35,392 nt of DNA from Corallococcus sicarius (GCF_003611735.1 NZ_RAWG01000071.1:1-35392); one strand, 5' to 3'. Counted from the stretch's first letter, positions 7,428 to 16,324 are shown. Translations and numbers: made by a program. The notes: generated by a model from the sequence alone, not told the origin.

Positions 7428-10186
7428 TGCGCCCCGGCGCGACCCGGGCCCCGGGACGCGCTCAGGCGAAGGGGGGCCTCCCGGCCCATGGAGATGAAGG
7501 GCGCCCAGTAATAGGGATGCGGGAGGGTCCTCCTCAGCTCACGCATCGCCTCCCTCAGCGCCGCCGTCCTGCCCTGCCCCGCCAGGAGCTGGCGGTAGTA
7601 GGCCTCCATCAGCGTGCTCGTCGTCCGGTCGTCCACCTTCCACAGGCTCATCACCACCGTCTCCGCTCCCGCCACGAGGAAGGCCCGGCGCAGCCCGTAC
7701 ACGCCCTGGCCCAGCTTCACGTCGCCCCGCCCCGTATCGCACGCGGAGAGCACCACCAGCTGGGTGCCCCACAGGTCCAGGCCCGCGAGCTCCAGCGCCG
7801 TCACCAGCGCGTTGTCGGGCGCGCCGGCCATGGCGCTGTCACCCGAGGGCACCGGGGCGCTCGCCCCCGCCAGCACGAGGCCCGAGCGCAGCAGCGGATC
7901 CGCGGGGCTGGAGGCCAGGGCGTCCTCGCCCAGCGAGCCGAAGCTCGCCACCGCGCGGGAGTCCGGGAGCGGGGGCGCGTCCTCCAGGAAGAAGCCATGG
8001 GTGGCCAGGTGCAGGATGCCGGGGGTGGGCACCTCCAGCAGCCGCTGCCGGGTGGCCTCGGCGCCCAGGATCAGCTGGGCCTGGGGCAGCAGCCGCTGGA
8101 TGGCCTTTGCCTCCTGGCGGGTTCCGGGCAGTGGCGTTGGGGCCCACGCTCGTGCCTTCAGGCTCGCGCGGAGCGTCTGGAAGAAGCGCTCGCCGGGAAG
8201 CGAGCGCGTCGCCACCACGGGAGCCTCTCCCAGGGAGGCAGGGAGTGCCGGGATGGAGGCGGTGTTGAAGTCCGGGTCGGCGAGGACGACCACGGAGTCA
8301 GGGGGCGCGCCCTCCTGGGGGCGGGGCAGCAGGCTTCTCCCAGCGGGGACATAGGTGAGGTCGAAGCCGTCCACCAGGGACTGGTGGCCGTCGTGCAAGA
8401 CGGCGAAGGGCACCAGGTTGAGCTGGCCATCCGGCGAGAGAAAAAGGCGGCGGGTCTTTCCCAGCAGCGGCAGCAGGGGTTGGAAGGCGAGCTGGTAGAG
8501 GGCCTGGGCGGACGCCAGGAAGGTGGCGTCCCGGTTGGCGAGCGCGTCTCGCAGGCGAGAGGCGGCCGAGTCGATGGGCCCGGCGGCGCCCAGGTCCCTG
8601 AAGTGGAGGGTGGCGTCAGGCAGGAACACCAGCGCCAGGTAGCGCAGCTGGGATGGGGGCGCGTCGGGCCCCGGCACCAGCGGCCGGTCCACGTAGGTGA
8701 TGAACTCGACGAGGGCCGCGTCCCCGGGAAGGGCGTGGGCAACACGGTCCACGATCTCCGCGGCGGAGGGCAGTGTCACCAACGAGCGCAGCCGCGAGGA
8801 GCGCCGGGCCAGGTCACCTTCGAGCGCGGCGCCCTGTTCGGAGAGGTCCTCGAGACGCCCCTGGTAGGTCGTCGGTGGAAGCGAGCCGGGGCCCTGGAGT
8901 GACAGCTGGGCCAGCCGGGTGCGCAGCCCCCTCAACCGCTCGAAGGTGTCCCGGTCCTGCGCGCCCAGGCTCCGGTAGACGGTGCGGGAGATGTCAGCGG
9001 TCTCCTCGACGGAGCGGCCCTTGCGCAGGAGCGCGGCGGCCAGGGCCAGGCGTCTGACGCGGCCATCATCCGGGTGGGCGCGCAGCAGCGCATAGAGCCG
9101 CTCCTCATCGGTGCGCAGCAGTTGGAGGAAGCTGGCCAGGCGCGCCTCGGACAAGCCGAGGGCCTCCTGGCGCAGGTGCTGCTCGGACAGGGCGAAGGCG
9201 CGGGTGAACAGCGGCAGGGCTTCGTCGAGCCGGTGCTGGGCCACATGGGCCACGGCGAGGTGGTTGAGCGTCGCGGCGACGTCGGGATGGGTCTTGCCGA
9301 GCGTGGCTTCCTGGATGGCCAGCGCGCGCTCGAAGAGGGGCCGGGCCGGGCCGTACAACCCCTGGGCCGAGTAGACAGCGGCGAGGTCGTGGAGCGACTC
9401 GGCAACGCGGTGATGACGCTTGTCCAGCGAGGCCTCCCGGATCGCCAGCGCACGCGCGTGGAGCGGCCCGGCGCGCGCGTAGAGCCCCTGGGCCACGTAG
9501 AGGCTGCCGAGGTCGTGGAGCGACTCGGCGACGATGGGATGACGCTCGCCGAGGCTCGCCTCCCGGATCTTCAGCGCGCGAGCGTAGAGCGGCTCGGCGC
9601 GCGCATAGAGCCCCTGGGCCGCGTAGAGGTTGCCGAGGATGCTGAGCGAGATGGCGACGTAGGGATGGTCCTTGCCGGAGGCGGCTTCATCCATGGCCAG
9701 CGCCCGCTTGAAGAGGGGCTCGGCACGCGCGTACAGCCCCTGGGCGAGGTAGAGCTGGCCCAGGGAGAAGAGCGCGTTGGTGACGTCGGGATGGTTCTTT
9801 CCGAGGGTCGTTTCCCAGATGGCCAGCGCCCGCTCGTTGAGCGGCACGGCCCGGCCGTACAATCCCTGGGCGTCGTAGTTGGCGGCGAGGCTGAAGAGCG
9901 CCTGGGCCACGAGGGGATGGCTCTTGCCGAGAGCCGCTTCCCGGATCGCCAGCGCGCGCGCATGGAGCAGTTCGGCGCGCGCGTACAACCCCTTGCTCTC
10001 GTAGAGGTTGGCGAGGTTGATGAGCGAGCTGGCGACATCCACCGGGTTCTTGCCGGGGGCCAGCTTCTGAATGGCCGGTGCCGGCTCGTGAAGCTGCCGC
10101 CTCGGGTCTGGTGGCTCCTCTCCCACCGCCGCGCCCGCAACGCAGCACAGCATCACCACCAGCATCCACCCACGCTGCTCCTGCAT
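7415..10186 (-). CDS. TPR-CHAT caspase-like protein
   Basis: A 923-residue protein with a short signal-like leader (WMLVVMLCCVAGAAVGEE), so probably exported. ATG at 10186 is preceded by GAGGGAG on the minus strand. Residues ~45-380 are tandem 42-residue TPRs of the kinesin-light-chain type (YARAEPLYARALKIREASLG). After a linker, the C-terminal third is a CHAT domain: His730 in HLATHGFF and Cys816 in LSACDTGRG form the caspase-like dyad, followed by GLRRAFLVAGAETVVMSLW and the terminal YYWAPFISMG. CHAT proteases are caspase-superfamily cysteine peptidases that TPRs regulate or target. Both catalytic residues are present, so activity is plausible. It follows the RCC1 gene on the same strand after a 176-bp gap. 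An exported location would be unusual for conflict-type CHAT proteins. Confidence 0.9.
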   Translation of the reverse strand: MQEQRGWMLVVMLCCVAGAAVGEEPPDPRRQLHEPAPAIQKLAPGKNPVDVASSLINLANLYESKGLYARAELLHARALAIREAALGKSHPLVAQALFSLAANYDAQGLYGRAVPLNERALAIWETTLGKNHPDVTNALFSLGQLYLAQGLYARAEPLFKRALAMDEAASGKDHPYVAISLSILGNLYAAQGLYARAEPLYARALKIREASLGERHPIVAESLHDLGSLYVAQGLYARAGPLHARALAIREASLDKRHHRVAESLHDLAAVYSAQGLYGPARPLFERALAIQEATLGKTHPDVAATLNHLAVAHVAQHRLDEALPLFTRAFALSEQHLRQEALGLSEARLASFLQLLRTDEERLYALLRAHPDDGRVRRLALAAALLRKGRSVEETADISRTVYRSLGAQDRDTFERLRGLRTRLAQLSLQGPGSLPPTTYQGRLEDLSEQGAALEGDLARRSSRLRSLVTLPSAAEIVDRVAHALPGDAALVEFITYVDRPLVPGPDAPPSQLRYLALVFLPDATLHFRDLGAAGPIDSAASRLRDALANRDATFLASAQALYQLAFQPLLPLLGKTRRLFLSPDGQLNLVPFAVLHDGHQSLVDGFDLTYVPAGRSLLPRPQEGAPPDSVVVLADPDFNTASIPALPASLGEAPVVATRSLPGERFFQTLRASLKARAWAPTPLPGTRQEAKAIQRLLPQAQLILGAEATRQRLLEVPTPGILHLATHGFFLEDAPPLPDSRAVASFGSLGEDALASSPADPLLRSGLVLAGASAPVPSGDSAMAGAPDNALVTALELAGLDLWGTQLVVLSACDTGRGDVKLGQGVYGLRRAFLVAGAETVVMSLWKVDDRTTSTLMEAYYRQLLAGQGRTAALREAMRELRRTLPHPYYWAPFISMGREAPLRLSASRGPGRAGAHQGM

Positions 10187-10293
10187 CTTGCTCCCTCGAG
10201 CGGCGCCCCGCTCCCGGTCAGATGCAACGACAGCGCACCCAGCATCACGAGCCAGCGATCCGGAAAATGATGCAGCGGCGCGAAGTGCCCCAT
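10153..10293 (-). CDS. possible 46-residue peptide overlapping the CHAT start
   Basis: A short frame beginning MGHFAPLHHFPDRW starts at ATG 10293 behind AAGGA (7-base spacing) and ends at 10153, overlapping the CHAT start in another frame. It fills much of the gap between the RCC1 and CHAT genes and could be a leader peptide or translational coupler. There is no homology evidence; it may be chance. Confidence 0.25.
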   Translation of the reverse strand: MGHFAPLHHFPDRWLVMLGALSLHLTGSGAPLEGARCRSSVGGCWW

Positions 10294-10362
10294 CCTGAGT
10301 TCCTTCCGGGAGCGGATCCGTGAAGGCGGAGGGAGCCGAACCCGTCGCTGGAGGCTTCCGGC

Positions 10363-12696
10363 CTACCTGATTTGGAGTGGGACCAGAGCGTATGGCGGGC
10401 AGCTGAGTCCCAGTGGGCCGAAGTCGCCCTCGCCCCAGGCCCAGACGCTGCCGTCCGCCTTGAGCGCCAGGGAGTGGGCGCGGCCCGCGGCCAGGGCGGC
10501 CACGCCTGTCAGGCCCTGCACCTGCACCGGCGTCAGCCCTTGGGTTCTCGTCCCATCCCCCAGTTGGCCGTAAGTATTATCGCCCCAGGCCCAGACGCTG
10601 CCGTCCGCCTTGAACGCCAGGGAGTGGGAGAAGCCCGCGGCCAGGGCGGCCACGCCCGTCAGGCCCTGCACCAGCACCGGCGTCAGCCTATCGGCGGTCG
10701 TCCCATCCCCCAGCTGGCCGCTACCATTGTCGCCCCAAGCCCAGACACGACCGTCCGCCTTGAGCGCCAGGGAGTGGAAGCGGCCCGCGGCCAGGGCGGC
10801 CACGCCCGTCAGGCCCTGCACCTGCACCGGCCTCAGCCTTGGGTCGTTCGTCCCATCTCCCAGCTGGCCGTAAACGTTGTGGCCCCAGGCCCAGACGCTG
10901 CCGTCCGCCTTGAGCGCCAGGGAGTGGTAGCGGCCCGCGGCCAGGGCGGCCACGCTCGTCAAGCCCGGCACCTGCACCGGCGTCAGCCTTTGGGCGCTCG
11001 TCCCATCCCCCAGCTGGCCGATACCATTGTCGCCCCAGGCCCAGACGGTGCCGTCCGCCTTGAGGGCCAGGGAGTGGGAGAGGCCCGCAGCCAGGGCGGC
11101 CACGCCCGTCAGGCCCGGCACCTGCACCGGCGTCAGCCTTTGGATTCTCGTCCCATCCCCCAGCTGGCCGTCGGTATTATCGCCCCAGGCCCAGACGGTG
11201 CCGTCCGCCTTGAGCGCCAGGGAGTGGGAATAGCTTGCGGCCAGGGCGGCCACGCCCGTCAAGCCCGGCACCTGCACTGGCGTCAGCCTTTGGGTTCTCG
11301 TCCCATCCCCCAGCTGGCCGGAGTCGCTGTAGCCCCAGGCCCAGACGCGACCGTCCTCCTTGAGCGCCAGGGAGTAGGAATAGCCCGCGGCCAGGTGGTT
11401 GGAGCCGGTGAGTTGGGAGGGTTCTGGAACGTTGATGTATCGGAAGAGTTGTCCCCACCTCCACGTCGTGCCATCCGCCTTGAGCGCCAGGGAGAGGGAG
11501 GCGCCCGCGGCCAGGGAGGCCACGCCCGTCAGGCCCTGCACCTGCACCGGCGTCAGCCTTTGGGTTCTCGTCCCATTCCCCAGCTGGCCGTAAGTATTAT
11601 CGCCCCAGGCCCAGACGCGACTGTTCGCCTTGAGCGCCAGGGAGTGGGAGCGGCCTGCGGCCAGGGCGGCCACGCCCGTCAAGCCCGGCACCTGCACCGG
11701 CGTCAGCCTATCGGCGGTCGTCCCATCCCCCAGCTGGCCGTCAGTATTATCGCCCCAAGCCCAGACGGTGCCGTCCGCCTTGAGCGCCAGGGAGTGGGAT
11801 TGACCTGTGGCCAGGGCGGCCACGCCCGTCAGGCCCGGCACCTGCACCGGCGTCAGCCTATCGGCGGTCGTCCCATCTCCCAGCTGGCCGAAAGCATTGA
11901 AACCCCAGGCCCAGACGCTGCCGTCTGCCTTGAGCGCCAGGGAGTGGGAGGAGCCCGCGGCCAGGACGGTCACACCCGTCAGGCCCTGCACCTGCACCGG
12001 CGTCAGCCTATCGGCGGTCGTCCCATCCCCCAACTGGCCGAAAGTATTATCGCCCCAAGCCCAGACGGTGCCGTCCGCCTTGAGGGCCAGGGAGTGGGAT
12101 TGACCTGTGGCCAGGGCGGCCACGCCCGTCAGGCCCTGCACCTGCACCGGCGTCAGCCGATGAGCGGTCGTCCCATCCCCCAGCTGGCCGATAGCATTGA
12201 AACCCCAGGCCCAGACGGTGCCGTCCGCCTTGAGCGCCAGGGAGTGGGAATCGCTTGCGGCCAGGGCGGCCACGCCCGTCAGGCCCGGCACCTGCACCGG
12301 CGTCAGCCGATGAGCGGTCGTCCCATTCCCCAGCTGGCCGAAAGTATTATCGCCCCAGGCCCAGACGCGACCGTCCTTCATGAGCTCCAAACCAAAACCA
12401 TCGCCCGCGACGACGCGAAGGACGGCACTCCCCGCGTCCGCCTCGCCCTGCGCCCCTGCGTCGGTAGGAGTACCTGAGTCCACTCCACCCGCGTCAGGCG
12501 TGCCCGAATCCGCAGCGATTCCTGCGTCCTCCTCGCCCGTCACGCCGGCGTCGTCCGCCGCCTGCGTCGGCGGTTCGCCACAACGAGCGGGGTTGCGCAG
12601 GCAGAAGGCCGCCTGATCCCGCTCGAAGTCAATGCAGCCAGCCAGGGACGCCAGCAGCCCCACCACCAGCACCAGTCCATTGCAGCGCGCTTTCAC
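10363..12696 (-). CDS. 14-repeat RCC1 lipoprotein (double beta-propeller)
   Basis: A 777-residue protein starting at GTG 12696, inside the GTGA overlap with the upstream gene's stop. The leader [13 protein letters not shown] is a textbook lipobox. The mature end [19 protein letters not shown] matches the Kelch partner at 4767. An Asp/Ala/Gly-rich linker ([23 protein letters not shown]) follows, then fourteen RCC1 units of ~50 residues ([24 protein letters not shown]...[21 protein letters not shown]). Units 7 and 14 are degenerate, as if each closed a seven-bladed propeller. RCC1 propellers are protein-binding scaffolds; none of the chromatin-specific features of eukaryotic RCC1 are expected. 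Likely displayed on the cell surface. Ligand unknown. Confidence 0.88.
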   Translation of the reverse strand: MKARCNGLVLVVGLLASLAGCIDFERDQAAFCLRNPARCGEPPTQAADDAGVTGEEDAGIAADSGTPDAGGVDSGTPTDAGAQGEADAGSAVLRVVAGDGFGLELMKDGRVWAWGDNTFGQLGNGTTAHRLTPVQVPGLTGVAALAASDSHSLALKADGTVWAWGFNAIGQLGDGTTAHRLTPVQVQGLTGVAALATGQSHSLALKADGTVWAWGDNTFGQLGDGTTADRLTPVQVQGLTGVTVLAAGSSHSLALKADGSVWAWGFNAFGQLGDGTTADRLTPVQVPGLTGVAALATGQSHSLALKADGTVWAWGDNTDGQLGDGTTADRLTPVQVPGLTGVAALAAGRSHSLALKANSRVWAWGDNTYGQLGNGTRTQRLTPVQVQGLTGVASLAAGASLSLALKADGTTWRWGQLFRYINVPEPSQLTGSNHLAAGYSYSLALKEDGRVWAWGYSDSGQLGDGTRTQRLTPVQVPGLTGVAALAASYSHSLALKADGTVWAWGDNTDGQLGDGTRIQRLTPVQVPGLTGVAALAAGLSHSLALKADGTVWAWGDNGIGQLGDGTSAQRLTPVQVPGLTSVAALAAGRYHSLALKADGSVWAWGHNVYGQLGDGTNDPRLRPVQVQGLTGVAALAAGRFHSLALKADGRVWAWGDNGSGQLGDGTTADRLTPVLVQGLTGVAALAAGFSHSLAFKADGSVWAWGDNTYGQLGDGTRTQGLTPVQVQGLTGVAALAAGRAHSLALKADGSVWAWGEGDFGPLGLSCPPYALVPLQIR
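10400..12380 (-). repeat. 150-bp tandem repeat array coding RCC1 blades
   Basis: Thirteen near-identical 150-bp periods plus a divergent shorter one (about 11390-11500) are visible at DNA level. For example, the segment reading CCAGGGCGGCCACGCCCGTC on the plus strand recurs at exact 150-base spacing through most of the array. Such an array can gain or lose blades by recombination and can collapse in short-read assembly. Confidence 0.9.
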
Positions 12697-13583
12697 GGCC
12701 ACCCTCCCTGCACGAAGACAGACGTGCCGTCCGTGCTCACGCCCATGCCCAACGTCTTCGCCTGCGACGGCCGCCCCAGCAGGTACACTCCCGCGGAGAC
12801 GCCCAGGCCCACCACGCCCGCACCCGCAAGGCCCACGCCCACCCACTGGTACCGCTTCCCTCGCGAGGCGCTGCGCTTGACGTCGTCCAGTGTCGCCAGG
12901 CCCGCGTCATTGCCCCGCAGCTTCGACTGCTCTGCCCGGGCCAGCAGGTAACACACCCCTCCTCCCACCAGCAGCCCGCCGCCAATGGTGGCTGGGAGCC
13001 ACGCGCCTGTACGCGGCCCCTGGCCGCTGGAGGTCTGCGCGACAAAGGCCTCCGGCGCCAGCGCCGGGGCGTGCGGTGCGTCCGGCACGGACGTGGGCGG
13101 AGCCTCCGGGGGTGGCACTTGCACCGGAGCGTCCGCTTGACCGCGCGCCGCGGCCTCCACCTGCTGCTTCACCTGCCGCCGCACGGCCTCGAACCGCTCC
13201 TCCACCTTCGGTGAGGCAAGCACGGGCAGCTTCGCCTCGGGACGCACGAAGAGCGCCGCCTTGAAGGCCGCGTCCGACTCCTCCACCCGGCCGAGGTCCG
13301 CCAGGATGGCGCCCTCGTAGAGAGAAAGCAGGACGTCCTCCTCTTTCCCTGAGGAGAGGCGCCTGGCGCGTGAGAGTTGCTCCAGGGCGCGCTCATACTC
13401 CAGGTTCTCGTAGAGGCGGCGCACGGAGAGCAGGTAGGGCTGCACCCTGCCCTGCTCCTGGGCGGTGGCCTGCAGCGAAGGCAGCACCGTCAGGCCCAGC
13501 AGCAACGCGCCCCGCAGCCGGCGGCTGCACGTAGAAGCCCACCGCCGCGCGTGGCGCCCCTGAAGGAAGCCTGTTGAGTCCAT
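12693..13583 (-). CDS. exported/membrane protein, paralogue of the protein at 3970-4770
   Basis: A 296-residue protein. ATG 13583 has GAGGGA 8 bases upstream and precedes a signal-like segment (LRGALLLGLTVLPSLQATAQ). A TPR-like helical region follows (QPYLLSVRRLYENLEYERAL, VEESDAAFKAALFVRPEAKL), then a Pro-rich linker (VQVPPPEAPPTSV) and two hydrophobic helices (LPATIGGGLLVGGGVCYLLA; VGVGLAGAGVVGLGVSAGVY). The layout and many residues match the plus-strand protein at 3970. It is coupled by GTGA overlap to the RCC1 lipoprotein gene, and the CHAT gene lies further downstream on the same strand, so the three may form one operon. Function unknown; a role in anchoring or sensing by the propeller partner is inference. 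Confidence 0.75.
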   Translation of the reverse strand: MDSTGFLQGRHARRWASTCSRRLRGALLLGLTVLPSLQATAQEQGRVQPYLLSVRRLYENLEYERALEQLSRARRLSSGKEEDVLLSLYEGAILADLGRVEESDAAFKAALFVRPEAKLPVLASPKVEERFEAVRRQVKQQVEAAARGQADAPVQVPPPEAPPTSVPDAPHAPALAPEAFVAQTSSGQGPRTGAWLPATIGGGLLVGGGVCYLLARAEQSKLRGNDAGLATLDDVKRSASRGKRYQWVGVGLAGAGVVGLGVSAGVYLLGRPSQAKTLGMGVSTDGTSVFVQGGWP

Positions 13584-13893
13584 GGAAGTCCCTCGTGTCC
13601 CGGCGGCCCGTATTCGCAAGAGCCCTCCCTGCCAGGTGCAAGACCAGACATGCCAGGAAACGGGGCGCGACTATAAAGAACCGGAGGGATGTTGCACCTG
13701 AGTCACGCTTGCCCTATCGCTCCCAGAGGCGAGGTGTTCTTGGACCGGTGGCCGAAAAGTTGTGCGCCGGGCGTCCTACCACCGGTCCGAACAGCAGAAT
13801 TCTCCGTGTCGGACCTGGCGCGCATCACCGACCAGCTCGTACCCGCGTGACGAAGCCCCCCCCTTCGTCGAGCGGTCCTCGCGGTGCCCGGAG

Positions 13894-14421
13894 CTACCTG
13901 GCGCAGTTGAACAGGTTGTTGCTGACGTGGATGCCGCTCATCGCGTACCCGCCGGCCCCGCACACGTGCATGGGATAGGAGTCCTTCGTGCCAGGGTCCC
14001 CATCCACATACTCGGAGACGACGCCCGTCCCTGGATACTGGCATGCCAGGTAGTCGTTGCTGACGTGCAGGCCGACCATGACGCTGCCATAGGGACAGGC
14101 ATGCATCCCGTTGCGCCTGCCCCCCGCATCGAGGAAGCGGGAGCCACTCGTGGAGGAGAGCTGGGCACACTTGAAGACATCATTGCTGAGGTGCGCGCCA
14201 ATCATGGCATAGCCGGTAGGACAGCAGTGCATGGTGCTCCCACCGACGGTACACCGCGACCCCGCGTCGTAGACCACCCGTCCCGTAAAGGAGAGCGAGG
14301 ACTTCGCCACCTCGACGTCGAACTCCGCCTCCTCTTCTGGCGCGGCGCCACATCCGGCGCTCACCGTGATGACAGTCAAGACCCAAGCTGCTGAAGACAA
14401 CGCCTTGAAGACTCGTCTCAT
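13894..14421 (-). CDS. small lipoprotein with three Cys-containing repeats
   Basis: A 175-residue protein. I chose ATG 14421 because GGAGA lies 8 bases upstream; an ATG 15 bases earlier lacks a ribosome-binding site. The leader LSSAAWVLTVITVSAGC is a lipoprotein signal. The mature part has three copies of a ~45-residue unit ending MHCCPTGYAMIGAHLSNDVF, MHACPYGSVMVGLHVSNDYL and MHVCGAGGYAMSGIHVSNNL, each followed by a conserved Cys. The Met-His-x-Cys and His-x-Ser-Asn pattern is very regular. I do not recognise the family by name. The spaced Cys suggest a disulfide-stabilised secreted domain. It is monocistronic, with a candidate promoter at 14517-14545. Confidence 0.75.
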   Translation of the reverse strand: MRRVFKALSSAAWVLTVITVSAGCGAAPEEEAEFDVEVAKSSLSFTGRVVYDAGSRCTVGGSTMHCCPTGYAMIGAHLSNDVFKCAQLSSTSGSRFLDAGGRRNGMHACPYGSVMVGLHVSNDYLACQYPGTGVVSEYVDGDPGTKDSYPMHVCGAGGYAMSGIHVSNNLFNCAR

Positions 14422-14516
14422 CGGTTCATTCTCCATTCACATGACCAGAGGTTCACCTGGGGAGCGATGTGCCTCCCCAAGTCGGTGCCCGCCCATACGT
14501 CAGGCCAAGCTTTTTC

Positions 14517-14545
14517 TTATTATTCCCGATTTTACTCAAAATCAA
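14517..14545 (-). promoter_or_regulatory. candidate sigma-70-like promoter for the Cys-repeat lipoprotein
   Basis: On the minus strand, TTGATT (14545-14540) is separated by 17 bases from TAATAA (14522-14517), about 95 bases before the start codon. It lies in a strikingly A/T-rich patch of otherwise GC-rich DNA. Sequence resemblance only. Confidence 0.35.
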
Positions 14546-14813
14546 GAATATGTTCACTCAGGGTAAACACCCACCAGGGACGGTGAAGCGAATCCTCCCC
14601 GTGCTCCGCGTTGAGCCCCAAGCCCCACGGTGACCTGAAGACGTGCCAGAGGGGGAAGGCTTTCACTGAGGGCTCCGTGACGGGTACGGCCGCGTCATCT
14701 TTGACGCGACGTGCTGACGCCCGATGTCAGACCGCATTTGTAGAAGGTCATCCGGACGATGGCTGATAAATCAGTTTTCCTGAAACACATGTCTTCAGGA
14801 TTCAATCCAGACT
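14546..14813. other. intergenic, decayed sequence
   Basis: No gene recognised. At 14611-14638 there is a GTTGAGCCCCAAG...GTGACCTG stretch resembling the sequence just before the dispersed repeat at 19615, possibly a degenerate copy of the same element. Confidence 0.3.
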
Positions 14814-15274
14814 TCTGACGGAACCGTCCTGCTCCGCGCGGAGCGGCTCTCCTTCGCCTTCGCCGAGGGGAAGCCCGTGCTCCGCGGGGTGTTCCTGCCG
14901 CGAGAGCAGGTCCTCACGGCGATGAACAATGCGTCGCTCGCCGACACCGTCACCTGGCAGGCGTACTCGACACTGGTGGCCGGGAAGTTCATCCCCCTCT
15001 TCTCGTTCCTCTTTGGCCTCGGCTTCGCGGTGCAGATGGGCCGCGCCGAGGCGCGAGGGGCCTCCATCACGCCGCTCCATGTCCGGCGGCTGGGGGTGAT
15101 GCTGGTGATGGGGCTCGCCCACCTGTTCCTCATCTGGTACGGCGACGTCCTCAGCACGTACGCGGTGCTGGGATTCGGCCTGCTCCTGTTCCGGGGGCGC
15201 TTGGACCGAACGCTGCTCATCAGCCCCTGCTGTTGACCCTGGGGTGGTCCGTCGTCAGCGTGGTCATCCTCAAG
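14814..15274 (+). pseudogene. chimera: ABC-ATPase-like N-terminus joined to DUF418 fragment
   Basis: From about 14814 the frame reads GTVLLRAERLSFAFAEGKPV then LRG, which resembles the first strand of an ABC transporter ATPase. Before any Walker A motif it switches in frame at 14887 into VFLPREQVLTAMNN..., the DUF418 sequence also found at 269-656. It stops at 15236 at the same premature TGA as copy 1, because the same base is missing. The join removes both the rest of the ATPase and the DUF418 N-terminus, so neither part is functional. The ABC identification rests on only ~25 residues. Confidence 0.55.
14887..15274 (+). repeat. 388-bp direct repeat, copy 2
   Basis: Second copy of 269-656 at a constant offset of 14,618 bases, same strand. 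It shares the frameshift-causing base loss at ATCAGCCCCTGCTGTTGA. Confidence 0.9.
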
Positions 15275-15341
15275 CTTGGGCCTGCCGAGCTGGACTTCAA
15301 GGTCGCCAGCAACGGCTGCGCCAGGATGAGCGCTCCGCCAC

Positions 15342-16229
15342 TCATCTCCCGAGTTCGGTCGCGAGCAGGTCGAACACCAGTCGGATTCGCTTGCTGGTGT
15401 TCAGCTCGCGGTGGGTCGTCAGCCAGATGGGAAGGGACAGCGGGGCGAGGCTGGGGAGGGCCCGCCGGACCAGCGGCTCGGCGTCTCCCACGCGCTCGGG
15501 AGCGACGCCCACGCCGATGCCCTGCTTGACCATCTCCCAGAGCACGAGGTGGTTCCCCGTCAGCACCGGGAAGCTCCGTCGCGTCAGGCTCAAGCCCAGC
15601 CCGTTCAGCCCGTTGAGCATGGCGTCCATCCCGCCAATCCCAATGAAGTCGGCGCGGCTCAGTGCCTTCGGCGTACGTGGGTTGCCGATGCGCGCAAGGT
15701 AGCGGGTCGCCGCATACAGCCGCATCGGGTCGTCCCTGACCTTGGTGGCGATGAGGTCAGGCTGGGTGGGCCGGAAGTTCCGGATCGCGATATCCGCCTC
15801 CCGCCGGCGCAGATCGACCGCGGTGTTGGTTGCGATGAGCTCGATGTCGATGCCCGGCGCCTCGCGCCGAAGCTTCTCCACGAGGGGCGGCAGCAGGAAG
15901 GCCGAGTAGATCTCGTTGGCTGTGATGCGGACCATCCCGGTGACGCTCTGCGACTGTCCGCCGGCCGCAAGCGAGATACGCCCCGCGGCGTCGCCCATGG
16001 CTCGAACGTGGTCGAGCAGCCCGCGCCCGCTCGGCGTCAGCGTGAGGCCCCGCCCCACGCGCTCGAACAGCACCACGCCCAGCTCCTCCTCGAGCGCGCT
16101 CACCTGACGCCCGAGTGTCGGCTGCGCCATGCCGAGCGCACGCGCCGCCGCCGTGAGCGAGCCCTCTTCCGCGGTGACCAGAAAGGCCCGCGCCCGATTC
16201 CAATCGAAATTGACCGCCCGCCAGTCCAT
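15342..16229 (-). CDS. LysR-family transcriptional regulator
   Basis: A 295-residue protein. The N-terminal winged helix-turn-helix is typical: FLVTAEEGSLTAAARALGMA then QPTLGRQVSALEEELGVVLF and ERVGRGLTLTPSGRGLL. A LysR substrate-binding domain follows (VRITANEIYSAFLLPPLVEK, then LRRREADIAIRNFRPTQPDL). Start at ATG 16229 (MDWRAVNFDWNRARAFL) is preferred because the family match begins there; an ATG at 16241 is also in frame and neither has a clear ribosome-binding site. It is transcribed divergently from the DUF2306 membrane-protein gene at 16368, the usual LysR arrangement, so it may regulate that gene and itself. Effector unknown. Confidence 0.9.
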   Translation of the reverse strand: MDWRAVNFDWNRARAFLVTAEEGSLTAAARALGMAQPTLGRQVSALEEELGVVLFERVGRGLTLTPSGRGLLDHVRAMGDAAGRISLAAGGQSQSVTGMVRITANEIYSAFLLPPLVEKLRREAPGIDIELIATNTAVDLRRREADIAIRNFRPTQPDLIATKVRDDPMRLYAATRYLARIGNPRTPKALSRADFIGIGGMDAMLNGLNGLGLSLTRRSFPVLTGNHLVLWEMVKQGIGVGVAPERVGDAEPLVRRALPSLAPLSLPIWLTTHRELNTSKRIRLVFDLLATELGR

Positions 16230-16300
16230 GCATTTTCGCATATCAGGAGAAGGAACTCAGTCAATTCCGTCGGTGGTCGCGGAGGGCTATTGGTTCGCAC

Positions 16301-16324
16301 GTGATGAGGCGTCGCCGTCGTCAC
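16301..16324. promoter_or_regulatory. imperfect dyad between divergent LysR and DUF2306 genes
   Basis: GTGATGAGG and CGTCGTCAC form 9-base arms (7 of 9 complementary) around a 6-base centre, 44 bases before the DUF2306 start. A position between divergent genes suits a LysR operator, but the match to T-N11-A is not strict. Confidence 0.3.

Noticed and set aside
7427-8902. Plus-strand open frame after the Kelch gene
   Set aside because: Antisense to the CHAT domain; composition is Arg/Gln/Gly-rich without motifs.
10400-12380. Regular 150-bp repeats considered as CRISPR or satellite
   Set aside because: Units are contiguous coding repeats without unique spacers and translate as RCC1 blades.
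10372-12477. Long plus-strand open frame with regular repeats opposite the RCC1 gene
   Set aside because: The repeats are the complement of RCC1 blades. The product has no signal peptide or known motif, while the minus strand has a lipobox, translational coupling and classic RCC1 units.
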